Of a stretch of 64,000 nucleotides of DNA, positions 23,787 through 33,618 are shown piece by piece. Source of the DNA: Phallus indusiatus (taxonomy: Eukaryota > Basidiomycota > Agaricomycetes > Phallales > Phallaceae); NCBI GenBank assembly GCA_027605045.1, contig JAQFWX010000007.1, positions 682,001 to 746,000 on the forward strand, given 5' to 3'. The notes beneath the pieces are model-generated. The model was not told the origin of the DNA, searched no databases, and saw only the letters and a list, made by a program, of their open reading frames with translations. The position numbers and the translations under genes were made by a program. Every line of letters begins with the position of its first letter. The stretch's first letter is position 1.

Positions 23787-25160
23787 AGTGCACAAGAATG
23801 AGGGCATTACCTTTTTGTTGAGACTTGTTTATCGGCGTGAAAATATATTTAGTTCAACCATACGAAACGAGCTTGACCCTTGAGCTTGAATCTTCACCTC
23901 CATGAGCGACGTTTGAATTGATCTGTGATAGATTAGTGAAAAAATGGGATGATAAGATCTTTCTTTGATATTCGAAATCGATGATCGATGTAAATGTGAG
24001 TAAATACATACTTGAGTTGTAAAATGATATGACAAAATAGTAATAATAGTCGCGGAATCAAATTAGTTACAGTAGATACATTATGTAATTAGGCGCTAAA
24101 GAATCAAGCGTTCTCAGGAATCCGCCCCCGATTTCTGACATGATAGAAGCCGAGTCTGTACATAAATAGCTCGGCCCCTTATCCGGCTGTCGTCAACTGA
24201 TTCCAGTACATGCGCATCTACTTCCGTAGATACCGGCCTTCACTGACCGTCATCGTGTTCCAGGGGATTGGTCTGCGATTTCCACCATCCTCCAATGAGC
24301 GACAGACGGCAGATCACGGCTCTTATGCGCTTTGCCATGTATTTATAGATTTTATTGCAGGACACCGTAGCATACAATTGTCCAGTGAAATCTAACCAAG
24401 CCACCTTTGGTTTCCATTGGAGAACGATCCGCGTCATATGCTGGAATTTAATGTTCAATACTGCATGAACCAGTAAGACCTGTCGCACACCAGTGTAGTC
24501 TAATACAGCATACAGCAGTGTGTCCATCGGTTAACACTGAAACACATTGAAATAAACCAGAATTGAACAGCAAGCTTTGTTACAATATTTCGGATTCCAT
24601 TGACTGACCAAGCCCAAGCCCAATGACCACCAGCAACCTCCAATGATGCATGGTGATACACAATGATGTAGTCCAATATTACATCATGTGCTCCATCATA
24701 GAGGTTTACTGGGCGATGAAGATGTCCATTGTTATTCACTGGATTTGACTGTGCTACGTCACTGGAAAATCACAATCTCTGTCGGTATTCACTAGATGTC
24801 ACTGTAAATACTTCTAACCTCCAATGGCAAATGGCATGCACAACAGAGAAAACCAGTCATTGTCAATGTTATTTTACATATAACTGACCGGGATCCACTG
24901 TATTTACTGATGTTGTTTTATGGCATGCACATTAAATTTTATCAAACAACATTGGTCAACGTTGATGTTTATTGGATTGTAACTGTAAAATAAAAAGACA
25001 AAAAAATAAGGTCGCAGCAAGAATCGAACACACAGCAAAGAGAAGATGACTCGAAGCACCTACACCACTTCACCACAGGAGCTCACATAAGAAGCAGTCT
25101 TGATAAAGCATAAGACCTCAAAGTGCGCGCAGGAAATACAGAAAAAAAAAGATTGAGTTT
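23787..25160. other. Gene-free flank of the KDZ transposon
   Basis: AT-rich DNA with many short CACTGG/CCAGTG motifs between 24360 and 24910, and similar motifs on the far side near 45945-45975 ('catcactggacactgg'). These may be degenerate transposon ends, but I could not define terminal inverted repeats or a target duplication. A tRNA-like box A/box B pair lies at 25005-25090 (-) and is described in the findings. Confidence 0.35.
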
Positions 25161-25199
25161 ACTGAAAGACCTTAAAAATCATAATAAACATATCTTTTC

Positions 25200-26530
25200 C
25201 TAAAAAAAGGGGATGACGGAAGATGTGGAACACAACAACAACAGGTGACAGGGAAAGGTGGTACTGGAGTGTTGTAATCATCTGCGACATCCCCAAAATC
25301 GCGTGCGGACACGCAATTCAAAGATTGAAGAATGTCAGTAGGATTTAAAAGAAGAGTTTTGGATAGTAAACTCACCTGTAGAACACTCGGATGGCGAGAA
25401 AACGCGCAACACGCACCGGGGGCACTATGTGGAGAGGAGGAGAAGAGTAATCGCGCACGACGTGTCGAAAATCGTGCGCGGAGACGCGATTCAAAGATAG
25501 GAGAATGTCAGTAGGATATAAAAGAAGAGTATTGAATAATAAACTCACCTGTAGGACACCCGGATGGACAGAAAACGCGCAACACGCGTTGGGGGTCATG
25601 TTCTGGTGGTAGGGAAAAGTAATCGCGCACGACGTGTCGAAAATCGTGCGCGGAGACGCGATTCAAAGATTGGAGAATGTCAGTAGGATGTAAAAGAAGA
25701 GTATTGAATAATTAACTCACCTTTAGGACACGCGGATGGCCAGAAAACGCGCAACACGCGTTGGGGGACATGTTCTGGTGGTAAGAAAAAGTAATTGCGC
25801 ACGACATCTCGAAATTCGTGCGCGGAGCGGTATCAAACTGTTTGGGCATTGTTGAGAAGACATAAAAAGAGAGATAAATGTATATAACTTACGTGTAAGG
25901 TAATGTGTTGGTCGGAAAACGCGCAACATGCGTTTAGGGTATGACAGTGAAGGGGGGGTGAGCATAAATGCACACGAGGCCTTTGATATTTTGCACGGAG
26001 CAGATTTCTGTTGCTTTGGCATTGTTAGGAAGACATAAATGAGTAAAAATATGTAAATAACTCACTTTCAAACTAATCCACTGGCCGGGAAATGCGCTAC
26101 ATGTGTTGGGGAAGGGGTGGAAGACTAGGAGGGAGGGGTAAGTGATAAGTATTCGCACACGATGCTTCCAAAATCGTGTGCGAAGCAATATATCAATAAT
26201 TGGACGTTGTTAGTAGGTCATATATTGACAGGAATGCATAGGTCACTCACTGTCAAAACAATGTGTTGGACCGGAAAACGCGATGCACGCGTTGGGATAT
26301 GCAGTGGAGGGGGGGCAGTGTAACCATGCCGCGACATTGGATAAATTAAGCTGAAATGATACCTATACTTGTGCATTATTGAGATAATAAAATAGAGTAG
26401 AAGTGAATATTCTACCTTTCTTAAAAGCCGCGAAATATCCAGAAAACCGACAACATGCGTGGAGCGAATGTGATGGTAGTAGTAATCAGAAGGAAAAGTC
26501 GCGTCGCTTGTCACACTTCAATGAGTTCAT
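25200..26530. repeat. Tandem repeat array, unit about 170-184 bp, seven or more copies
   Basis: A core like 'aaaacgcgcaacacgcgttg' recurs near 25399, 25573, 25744, 25916, 26091, 26275 and 26443, spaced about 174, 171, 172, 175, 184 and 168 bp. Each unit also carries 'actcacct', a stretch like 'gaagagtattgaataataaa', 'gaatgtcagtagga' and a GC-rich 'cgcgcacgacgtgtcgaaa' inverted-repeat segment. The copies at 25573 and 25744 are most alike; similarity falls towards both edges, and a fainter unit may exist near 25230. The array begins about 40 bp beyond the stop of the KDZ transposase. On the minus strand every unit contains a good splice donor (AGGTGAGT or similar) but no matching acceptor is evident. 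Confidence 0.85.
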
Positions 26531-26569
26531 GCATACATCTGATAAAAAAAAGGTGGCGGTGTCTATATA

Positions 26570-28731
26570 TTAGTTATCATTATCTTCATTATCACCATTC
26601 TTTTCCTCTTTTTCTTCTTTGTACAATAACATGACAGAATGAATAAAAAAATCGAAGTTGAAATTTGACATTGCGCGCAATTGAGATTCAAATCCATCCA
26701 ACCACGCATTAAATTGCTCAGCCGTCTCAGTATTAAATGCACTTTTAGCATTTACTCTTCCCCTCTCATCTCGTTCCAAAAGCAATAAATCAGGTTGGGA
26801 ACCATCAAGAGGCTGTGGATTACAGCGTTCGCGGCAGAGGCGATCTGTTGCCTTATGGCCTCGATAGTGGAACCCATCGACAATGAAACGTGTGGTTTGA
26901 AACCAATCACTGTTGGGGTCTTGAGTCACCAGGTGAGACAATAGCTTGCAAGCCTTATCATAGACTAAAAATTGAGGACGAGGCGATCCAGGAGGGAACC
27001 AAGAGTTGCAGAGCTGTAAAACCTGTGACTCTCCTTCCCCATCGTAGCATTTGCCCCACGCAATGGGATAACCACAGGCCCACTGTATTGTTTCAATGCA
27101 GTATATGCGCCTTGCTCGAAAGCGATGAGGAGTATTGTCATTATTACCACCATCAGCGGGCTGAATATCAATTGCTCTCGGTGTTTCGTTTCTTGAGATG
27201 TTCCGACGAACGTTGAGAAAGGAAGAGGAACCGAATCTATTATGGGTAATTGGATGTTTGCAATTCAGTAAGTCGAATTGAAGTACTAACCTGTTTAAAT
27301 ATCGATGGTAAATCTGGACATGTTCGTTTATATCACATGTCATCTTAGTTTGTGTTCCAATTTCCTCAGTGCAATTGTTTATTGCACAGCATCGATTATA
27401 TGGTCTATGCACTGTACAGAAGCGGCCGTCTTGATAATTTTCCAATGGATTTCGGCATTGTGAAATGGCACATATCTAATATTTTTATCAAATCCAAATA
27501 TATAAATATTTCACTGTTTACCTTATGGGATAGTGTTTTGCCATCCATGACGGCCATGCGAACAACAAGCTGTGGTCCATCATTTGTATTAATGTTAAGT
27601 GGCGGAATGTTGGTATCATTAACCTACTGACCATGAAAAATCTGCAATTATAAATTATAAGAAATCACTCACCAGAGAAACCTCAAATCCCAAAGAATGT
27701 TGACGTTCCCTGATCAGGTCCAGATATTCCAGCGTTGCATAGCGTTTCTCGTGTGTGCATTCAGCGCACACATGGTCCCAGGCGCCAGGCAGGATTCCAC
27801 CATTCATTCCAATGTATTTCAATACATTCTGAACTAAATCATCGGGATTGGCATTTGGTGAACAATTAAAAGCAGCTGAATATCCATGAGCCAGAATTAA
27901 GCGTCGTGTGAAATTTTCCACAAATAATTTTTTGACTTGTTTCGCATCGAGTGTAAGTGAGTTTGAGAAAATTGAACGATTCACAAAGTCAGCAAAGCCA
28001 CTCCAAGATGCTTTGAACCGGAAAATTGCAGCTTCCTGTAGTTGAGCAACCTGTTTTCCCCAATATATCAGTTTAAAACTATGTATTTTAATAAATAAAT
28101 ACCTTAATATGAACAAAAATCATTTCTTTTTGGGAAACACAAAGGTACTGTGTGTTATATTCTAATTTCTGCAGCCGGTTACGTGAATTTGATGGGTCTG
28201 GATATGTATAATGATCTACATAGAATCGTGCACGACATTGACGACATTGGGCAGTGATCAGAATTCCTTTCGTCCATTGCAGATCTGCCCCAACAACAGA
28301 GACGATAGCCAGATCCTGATCTCGCGACAAGGGTTTGTCGTCACAAAACAAGCAATTTAGATGAGGAGTGTATAACATCACTGGCAAGCGAGTTGAGAGC
28401 CGTGAAATTATTTCAGGAGTTGGCCAATCAAAGTGGGTGATGAAACTGTGAACATAATGCTTGATTCTACCGATAAAATCTTGATTCTCTGGGAGATCTC
28501 TGTCCCAAGCATTTGCATTGTCCAGATCTTCACCATCAGCTCGGGGGAGTGGTTGATTGGGTGGATCAAATGCAATGTCAACGAGCATGTGTATAGCCCG
28601 GTCCCAGCCTGTGTCACTACGTTGATAAGGCTTTCGTAGCTGGTTGCTTTTAAATCGCAATAAAACTTGGGCCATCAATATGGTGCCTAAAGCATAAAGA
28701 GCACGTTGAAATGAAAGCTCGAGGGGCATAT
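26570..28731 (-). pseudogene. KDZ transposase, 3' portion, separated from its 5' part
   Basis: Exons separated by short introns can be followed: 28731 down to about 28104, intron at about 28052-28103, the next exon to about 27672, a small exon around 27525-27625, and the last exons to the stop at 26570. The protein has a CRQCRARFYVDHYTY cysteine cluster (CxC5-like), a WDHVCAECTHEKRY cluster, then MAVMDGKTLSHK, then a second cysteine-rich region (CAISQCRNPL...CCAINNC...KMTCDINEH, CxC6-like). The RNase-H-like transposase region follows: FLVYDKACKL with a candidate catalytic Asp, FIVDGFHYRGHKATDRLC...CNP, and a late ETAEQFNAWL with a candidate catalytic Glu. The last residues are acidic. The 5' exon lies 15 kb away at 43837-43950 because of the gypsy insertion, so no normal protein can be made here. 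Apart from that break the coding sequence looks intact. Confidence 0.82.
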
Positions 28732-29031
28732 TGTCACGGTACGCTAGCGCCTCGCTCGATTATTCGATCTTTTCGATTTCTTTCGGTTCCATTTCGCACT
28801 TCGATTTCCTTCATTTTCCATATCTTACCGTTTCCACTACTTTTGTCGTTTCTTCGATTTCTCGATTTCTTCGATTTACTCCGATTTCTGTTTCTATCTC
28901 CTCGGATCCCATGGGGATCAGTCGGGCGCCTCGTACTCTGTATTTATATGCGTTTTCCCTAGAGGGGGATACCTAAGCTTGTTCTCTTAGGTTTTCCCTC
29001 CTCTAGGTGTGTGCCCTGAGTCGCCCTAACA
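28732..29031 (+). repeat. 5' LTR of outer gypsy element
   Basis: U3 contains many iterations of a TTCGATTTC-like motif (about 28765-28890). A TATA box 'tatttata' is at 28941-28948. The predicted transcript start is at 28975, where 'aagcttgttct' begins, inside an imperfect hairpin CCTAAG...CTTAGG (28972-28991). The LTR ends TG...CA. It appears identical to the 3' LTR over 300 bp. Confidence 0.95.
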
Positions 29032-29033
29032 GT

Positions 29034-29044
29034 AGAACAAGCTT
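29034..29044 (+). promoter_or_regulatory. Primer-binding site complementary to the element's own 5' RNA end
   Basis: The 11 bases 'agaacaagctt' start 2 nt after the LTR, where a PBS is expected. They are exactly the reverse complement of 28975-28985 ('aagcttgttct') in the LTR, 34 bp downstream of the first base of the TATA box. This is the layout of Tf1/sushi-type self-primed retrotransposons, in which the first 11 nt of the RNA prime minus-strand synthesis. Confidence 0.8.
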
Positions 29045-29175
29045 CTACCTTCGGACCGGTCGTTTCTATTGTCGTTTTCTTTCAGAAACTCTTTTTCAGC
29101 ATTGTCTCAGACGTTCCCGACGCTTTTCGCCCATAAAACGACCCCTCCGTCCTTCGTTCTTCGATTTCTTTCGTC

Positions 29176-29937
29176 ATGGATCTAGAAGAGAGTGACCCTA
29201 CTACTGAAAGTCGCCTCTCTGCGATTGAACAAAGAATAGAAGAGCTCGTAACTCATCTCGACCGACTCTTCACCCCTCAGGCTCCTGCTGCCGATCCCTC
29301 TAACCCGACAAACCCCAATCCCAGAGCCTCGGCTCCAAATCCCCAAAACGAGACGAGATCGTCTCGAAACACTCGCCCTGCTGTACCTCTCGCCTATGAT
29401 GGGGATCGCAAAACGGCCGTACCTTCTGGAACTCTGTCGATCTTTACATGAGCGTATGTGGCGGCGATTTCCCGAATCTCAGTACCAAAATCATTTGGGT
29501 ACTTTCTTACATGAATAGTGGGCGTGCTGGTGCCTTCGCTGAACTTATTCAGGCCCAGTACAATCGAGGGTTGGTTCCTTATGAGACCTGGGAAGACTTC
29601 CGACAAAAGTTTCGCTCTGAATTCTTCCCGGTAACCGAGGCTGAAGATTCGCTGAACCTCCTTCTTTCAGGACGTTATGCTCAAGGAGGTCGAAACGTAG
29701 ATGATTACACTGACGCCTTTCGCATTATCGTGGATCGCGCGGGTTTCACGGTTCATGATGGTCTTGCGTTAACCACCTACTACCGACAGGGCTTAGATCG
29801 AGAAATCGCCAGTAAGGTTGGAACGATGCAGAATCGACCCGATTATAGCGATTACGAAGGCTGGGTTCAAGCCGCTCGTCTTTTTGATCAAGCTCGTCGT
29901 ACCAACGATGCTTTCAATGCCACCCAACGACGAGTTG
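29176..29937 (+). CDS. gag of outer gypsy element, 5' part (interrupted)
   Basis: ATG 29176 (MDLEESDPTTESRLSAIEQR) opens a short coiled region (IEQRIEELVTHLDRLF), a proline-rich linker and the capsid-like domain typical of Ty3/gypsy gag (TWEDFRQKFRSEFFPV, DDYTDAFRIIVDRAG, YYRQGLDREI, GWVQAARLFDQARR). The frame slips at the AAAA run 29410-29413: one more A would keep it open, so this is either a mutation or a miscalled homopolymer. At 29937 the coding sequence is cut by the nested element and resumes, in the same frame, at 39139. The protein would normally assemble the virus-like particle that packages element RNA. Confidence 0.85.
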
Positions 29938-30257
29938 TGTAACGCTTCGTTACTTTTTATAGTGTACCGCGTACGGTACACAAGTTTTATCACGCTGTAG
30001 TCCTCACACCAATATAACAGACCAAGGGTGCTGTATTATGATGGTGTAAAAACAAGATGCGCGTGCTGAATCAGCACGCGCGTAACTACTACTAATGTAC
30101 AGTTATTACATAATGGCTCGCCGCGTCACGGCGAGCCAGAGGCGTTAAGCGCCTCTATTATTAGAAGTACTAATAGTAATTACTGCAGAGGGCGAAGCCC
30201 TCTGCATATGCCCAAGTGGCATATACTCAATCCACCGCATACGGTGGATCCGTTACA
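29938..30257 (-). repeat. 3' LTR of nested element, palindrome-rich
   Basis: Perfect inverted repeats follow each other almost without gaps: GTGTACC/GGTACAC (29962-29981), 11-bp arms GCGCGTGCTGA/TCAGCACGCGC (30059-30081), GGCTCGCCG/CGGCGAGCC (30115-30137), AGAGGCG/CGCCTCT (30138-30156), TGCAGAGGGC/GCCCTCTGCA (30184-30206) and ATCCACCG/CGGTGGAT (30230-30249). It appears identical to the 5' LTR at 38814-39133. Confidence 0.95.
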
Positions 30258-30267
30258 TCCTCCCCTT
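30258..30267 (-). other. Polypurine tract of nested element
   Basis: Read on the minus strand, 'aaggggagga' directly abuts the 3' LTR. This is the expected position for the plus-strand primer of reverse transcription. Confidence 0.75.
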
Positions 30268-30319
30268 GTGACTTGGACTCCAAGTCATGGGATCGCGAAG
30301 AGGAGGCGTCTGACTGTAA

Positions 30320-30934
30320 TCAGTCAGAGGGATTGCTGTAGTCAATCTCCATGCTCTCCGAGGCACTCGGATGCGGCGCGTCAAGGTCCTCAGGGGGCCT
30401 TAACAATTCCTCGTCCGTCATCTGAATTGGGACGGACGGGGAGTAGACCTTGTTAGGCTGGCCTGCCACGATGCTGGCAGGTGAAGCCGACGCATGGACG
30501 GCGGGGGCGGACGACTGAGTCGTACGCGCCTTTTTTGTTGGACGATCCAGTCCACGGCGCACGCGATAGTCATGCGCGATGCGATTGACATCTTCTCCAT
30601 TGGCGTATCGTTGGAGAAGGGGCGCGATCACCTCAGTGACGCGTCTTGTCGTCGCTCCATTGGCATGCATGGAGCGAATCACCTCCTCTATGGTAATGGA
30701 GGAGGGGGATTTGCACTCGAAGGAACGAGTGTAGCCTTCCATAAGCGTGGAAGGCAGGTGGGTGGAGGAATTACCCTTACCACCGAGAACTTCTTCCCAC
30801 ACAGTAAGTGCGGGGTCGAGGAGGCACTCAGCCGCCTTCTCGAGGAACTTGGCACGTACTTCACGAGTACGTGTGACTCGTTTGAGCCATGCGAACACCT
30901 CAACATCTTGAGGGTTTAATGATCCATCCGACAT
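30320..30934 (-). CDS. Accessory ORF 2 of nested element, unknown
   Basis: 204 codons from ATG 30934 (MSDGSLNPQDVEVFAWLKRV) to the stop at 30320. The ATG overlaps the stop of the preceding ORF in the sequence TAATG, suggesting translation by termination-reinitiation. The N-terminal half is helical and charged; the middle has a regular helical stretch (TTRRVTEVIAPLLQRYANGE) and a basic patch (RPTKKARTT), and the end is proline/serine-rich and acidic. No catalytic motif, zinc finger or membrane helix is seen. It lies downstream of the integrase, where envelope or accessory genes sit in other gypsy elements, but nothing suggests an envelope protein. The frame is intact although upstream pol frames are broken. 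Confidence 0.7.
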   Translation of the reverse strand: MSDGSLNPQDVEVFAWLKRVTRTREVRAKFLEKAAECLLDPALTVWEEVLGGKGNSSTHLPSTLMEGYTRSFECKSPSSITIEEVIRSMHANGATTRRVTEVIAPLLQRYANGEDVNRIAHDYRVRRGLDRPTKKARTTQSSAPAVHASASPASIVAGQPNKVYSPSVPIQMTDEELLRPPEDLDAPHPSASESMEIDYSNPSD

Positions 30935-31947
30935 TAGTCGGATGTAAGGAGGACCTGGTTAGGGTCCGCATTCCAAGTATTGATTAAATACTTGATCTCG
31001 GGGTGTATGAGTTCTCCCGAGATAGACACCACCGATGGACGGTTGGCGGCAGCCTCCATAGCTTCAAGCTTGGCGGTCTTTCTCGCCAGGCGACGCTCCT
31101 TCATGGATCTGCGCCAGCGAGTCCATGCGTATGAAATACGCATGTGAACCCCCCTGTCATCGGGGTACGTGAACACCGGGGGGTCGGTCCAAACCCGGGT
31201 TCCAATCTCGACGAACAATGGTTCGTCGAGGCTGCAGGTGTTATACCATGCAGTAGGATTGGGGGTGCCAGGCACCAGAGAGTGATCCCCACTAACAGTG
31301 GGGTCGAAACCCTTGACGAAGAAGGGCCATGGGTCCCGGTTGGAGTCCCATCCTGGCTTGGTCCGTGGATACGGACCAGAGGGTTTCCTTGGAGAAACCG
31401 GGGCAGCATCGCGAGAGCCCGATGCCTTGGTTGCATCAGCGTAGGTACGCTGAGGTTTGCGTTTGGTGGACGACGCGATGGAGGCGTCGTCATCATAGTC
31501 GTTATCATCGACTATGTCTTCCATGTCGTCGTCAGACGACATGTCGTTGAAAATATCAGGCAAAGGGGCTGCCTGGGATGGTTCAGGCGCTTTATCGGCC
31601 TGGTCTCTCGACCGCTTTTTGGAGGTCGATGGGGTAGTCGACGGGCCTGCCGTCGACGCTGAACGTTCAAGTTCAGCAATGCGAGCTTTCAGCTCGCAGA
31701 TACGACGATTCGCATCGTCGAGGTGGTCTGTCAAGGACTTGACGTCCTTTTCAGCTTCTTCTAGACGTTCGTCTAGATGATAGTACTCCCTCCTTATGAA
31801 GGGAAAGGCCTTGTAGACGGCCTGCTTGACCATATCATGGTCAAGGATGATTGCCCCGCTGCCAGCGGGGCCTGCCAGGTGACTGGCAAAGTCGTTGCAC
31901 GCAGTGCAACTATCATTGTTATGATAGACGGATATGCATCCGTCCAT
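30934..31947 (-). CDS. Accessory ORF 1 of nested element, coiled-coil protein
   Basis: 337 codons from ATG 31947 (MDGCISVYHNNDSCTACNDF) to TAA at 30934-30936. An N-terminal segment has a CTACNDF motif. A coiled coil covers about residues 52-96 (HLDERLEEAEKDVKSLTDHL and onward). There is an acidic and basic linker (KKRSRDQADK; DDDMEDIVDDNDYDDD), and then a globular-looking C-terminal half (WPFFVKGFDPT, YNTCSLDEPLFVEIG, HMRISYAWTRWRRSMKERR). I recognise the C-terminal half as a recurrent protein of agaricomycete gypsy elements, but no function is established. The frame is intact and the next ORF is coupled to it. An RNA-binding or assembly role is possible, from the coiled coil and basic segments. 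Confidence 0.72.
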   Translation of the reverse strand: MDGCISVYHNNDSCTACNDFASHLAGPAGSGAIILDHDMVKQAVYKAFPFIRREYYHLDERLEEAEKDVKSLTDHLDDANRRICELKARIAELERSASTAGPSTTPSTSKKRSRDQADKAPEPSQAAPLPDIFNDMSSDDDMEDIVDDNDYDDDASIASSTKRKPQRTYADATKASGSRDAAPVSPRKPSGPYPRTKPGWDSNRDPWPFFVKGFDPTVSGDHSLVPGTPNPTAWYNTCSLDEPLFVEIGTRVWTDPPVFTYPDDRGVHMRISYAWTRWRRSMKERRLARKTAKLEAMEAAANRPSVVSISGELIHPEIKYLINTWNADPNQVLLTSD

Positions 31948-32211
31948 CGCGTCTAAGGTCCATTCGGACCTTTGCAGGGCCAGTTGAGCCTCTGCTTTTT
32001 TTGAACCTACTAACAGGTTGCGGCGTAGGCGACCGCGAGCGTGATCGTTCGCGTTGCTTTCCCTTGCTGTCAGGCATGGGGGGTGTTGAGGGAGAAAAGA
32101 CCGTGAACGGACTTTTGGGTTATATACTTGGGCGGCCTCATGGAGCGCCCAAGTGAAAATTACCTCACCGCGTAGCAGTGAAGTGCCAGTGGATCCCTGT
32201 GGGTGGGATCT

Positions 32212-33618
32212 TCAAGCAGATCCCCGAGTGGGATCTGGGCGCTTGTTGCTGGTCCGCGACTCTCCGTGATTGGATAGTCGTGGCAGCTGCCGAGGCTCGT
32301 TTACGCCTCGTAATTGCAAGTACTCGTCTAGAGCTTGCAAGTCCTTACAGTTACTGTAAGGTTCCCAAGTGGTATCCCCAAGGGTCCACTGGACTAGGAA
32401 CTCGAGATCTTTCTCGCGAGTTCCACTCCAGCGATGAGCTAGGAGTTCCTCGACGTGCCATTCAGCATCGTCTGGCTGTCCAAAATCATACGCCGTGAGT
32501 GTATCGCGGCGTGGAAACCTCTCGTCGTCATTAGCGATGTGAGGTTTAATCAAATCCACGTGAAATACGGGATTTATGCGACGTTGCTTGAGCTCCTCAG
32601 AGAGCTCAAGTTTCACTGTGATATTGTCTTTAGCGGACAATATTTTGTATGGTCCCACATAACGCGGGATCAACTTCTTAACTCTCCCCTTGGGGAGGTT
32701 GAGGTTCCTCGTCGACAGATAGACGAGGTCACCCTCTTTATACTCCGGTGCATCGCGCCGTGAGTTGTTCGCGTAGTGAGCCTGTTTAACGCGACTGGCT
32801 ATGATAGCGTCATGCGCTATCATGAGATTCCACTTTGCCTGTTGAGCAAAGTGTTGAACACCTTTGAATTTGGTGTTCGTCTCAATTTTCCTTCCCAAAC
32901 TGGGAAGATAGCCGTAATTGAGTTCAAACGGCGCGAAACCAGTGGTTTCGCTGGTGCTGCTATTAATAGCAAACTCCACCATTGGGATCCTTTCGGCCCA
33001 ATCTTTTTGATCGTTCTGTATCACGGAACGAAGTATTTGGCCAATCGAGCGATTGGCTCGCTCGGTAGATCCATCCGTTTGCGGATGGAACGCCGTGGAC
33101 ATGAGCAATCGTGTCCCCATTAGGCGTTGCAGTTCCTGCCAGAACTTGGCAGTGAATCGTGCATCCCTGTCACTCACGATTGAGTCAGGGACACCGTGGA
33201 GTCTTACGACTTCACTGAGGTATAACCAGGCTGTGCCCTTGGCGGTCAGCTTGGTGGTGGTTGGCATCAGACGAACCATAGAGGTCAGTCTGTCAATCAC
33301 GACGAATAGGAAGTCGTGGCCGTTTGAAACGGGTAATGGACCGACGAAGTCCATTCCAATCGATTCCCAAGGTCTATTGGGAATCGGGAGTTGTTTTAAC
33401 AGACCACTGGGGTGATTATTCTCCCCTTTATTGGTCTGGCACGTTCCGCAGGATCTGCAGAACGTATCGATGTCTTCAATCATCGATTTCCACCAGTACG
33501 CTTGTCTAACGTACTGAGACGTTTTGTAACGTCCGAAGTGCCCAACAATTTGGTGGGCCTCACTGATTATAATCTCAGTGATCCTCCTCCCCTTGTAAAA
33601 TGCGTTATGGGGACGCAT
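32212..33618 (-). CDS. Integrase with chromodomain-like tail, nested element
   Basis: The frame is open for 468 codons. Zinc-binding HHCC: His22, His27, Cys57, Cys60. The catalytic DDE triad is complete: Asp90 (GMDFVGPLP), Asp150 (IVSDRDARF) and Glu186 (TDGSTERAN). A GPY/F-type motif follows (RYVGPYKILSAKDNITVKL) and then a chromodomain-like region near residues 395-450 (EWHVEELLAHRW, FLVQWTLGDTTWEP). In chromoviruses this tail directs integration to heterochromatin. The 5' end is connected to the RNase H frame by a break at the G-run 33609-33612 (minus-strand CCCC), where one more base would fuse them. The true protein would therefore be part of a longer pol polyprotein. Confidence 0.9.
   Translation of the reverse strand: MRPHNAFYKGRRITEIIISEAHQIVGHFGRYKTSQYVRQAYWWKSMIEDIDTFCRSCGTCQTNKGENNHPSGLLKQLPIPNRPWESIGMDFVGPLPVSNGHDFLFVVIDRLTSMVRLMPTTTKLTAKGTAWLYLSEVVRLHGVPDSIVSDRDARFTAKFWQELQRLMGTRLLMSTAFHPQTDGSTERANRSIGQILRSVIQNDQKDWAERIPMVEFAINSSTSETTGFAPFELNYGYLPSLGRKIETNTKFKGVQHFAQQAKWNLMIAHDAIIASRVKQAHYANNSRRDAPEYKEGDLVYLSTRNLNLPKGRVKKLIPRYVGPYKILSAKDNITVKLELSEELKQRRINPVFHVDLIKPHIANDDERFPRRDTLTAYDFGQPDDAEWHVEELLAHRWSGTREKDLEFLVQWTLGDTTWEPYSNCKDLQALDEYLQLRGVNEPRQLPRLSNHGESRTSNKRPDPTRGSA

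Noticed and set aside
24360..24910. Terminal inverted repeats of the KDZ element
   Set aside because: CACTGG-type motifs occur on both flanks, but I could not align a real inverted-repeat pair or find a target duplication by eye.
25172..26514. Series of small minus-strand frames in the tandem array
   Set aside because: They repeat with the 172-bp unit in shifting frames and contain stops; donors lack acceptors. A repeated-exon gene was considered but not supported.
28793..28976. Short open frames inside the LTRs (also 43516-43776 and in the solo LTRs)
   Set aside because: They follow the LTR repeats and appear in several frames; no domain, and explained by the LTR sequence.
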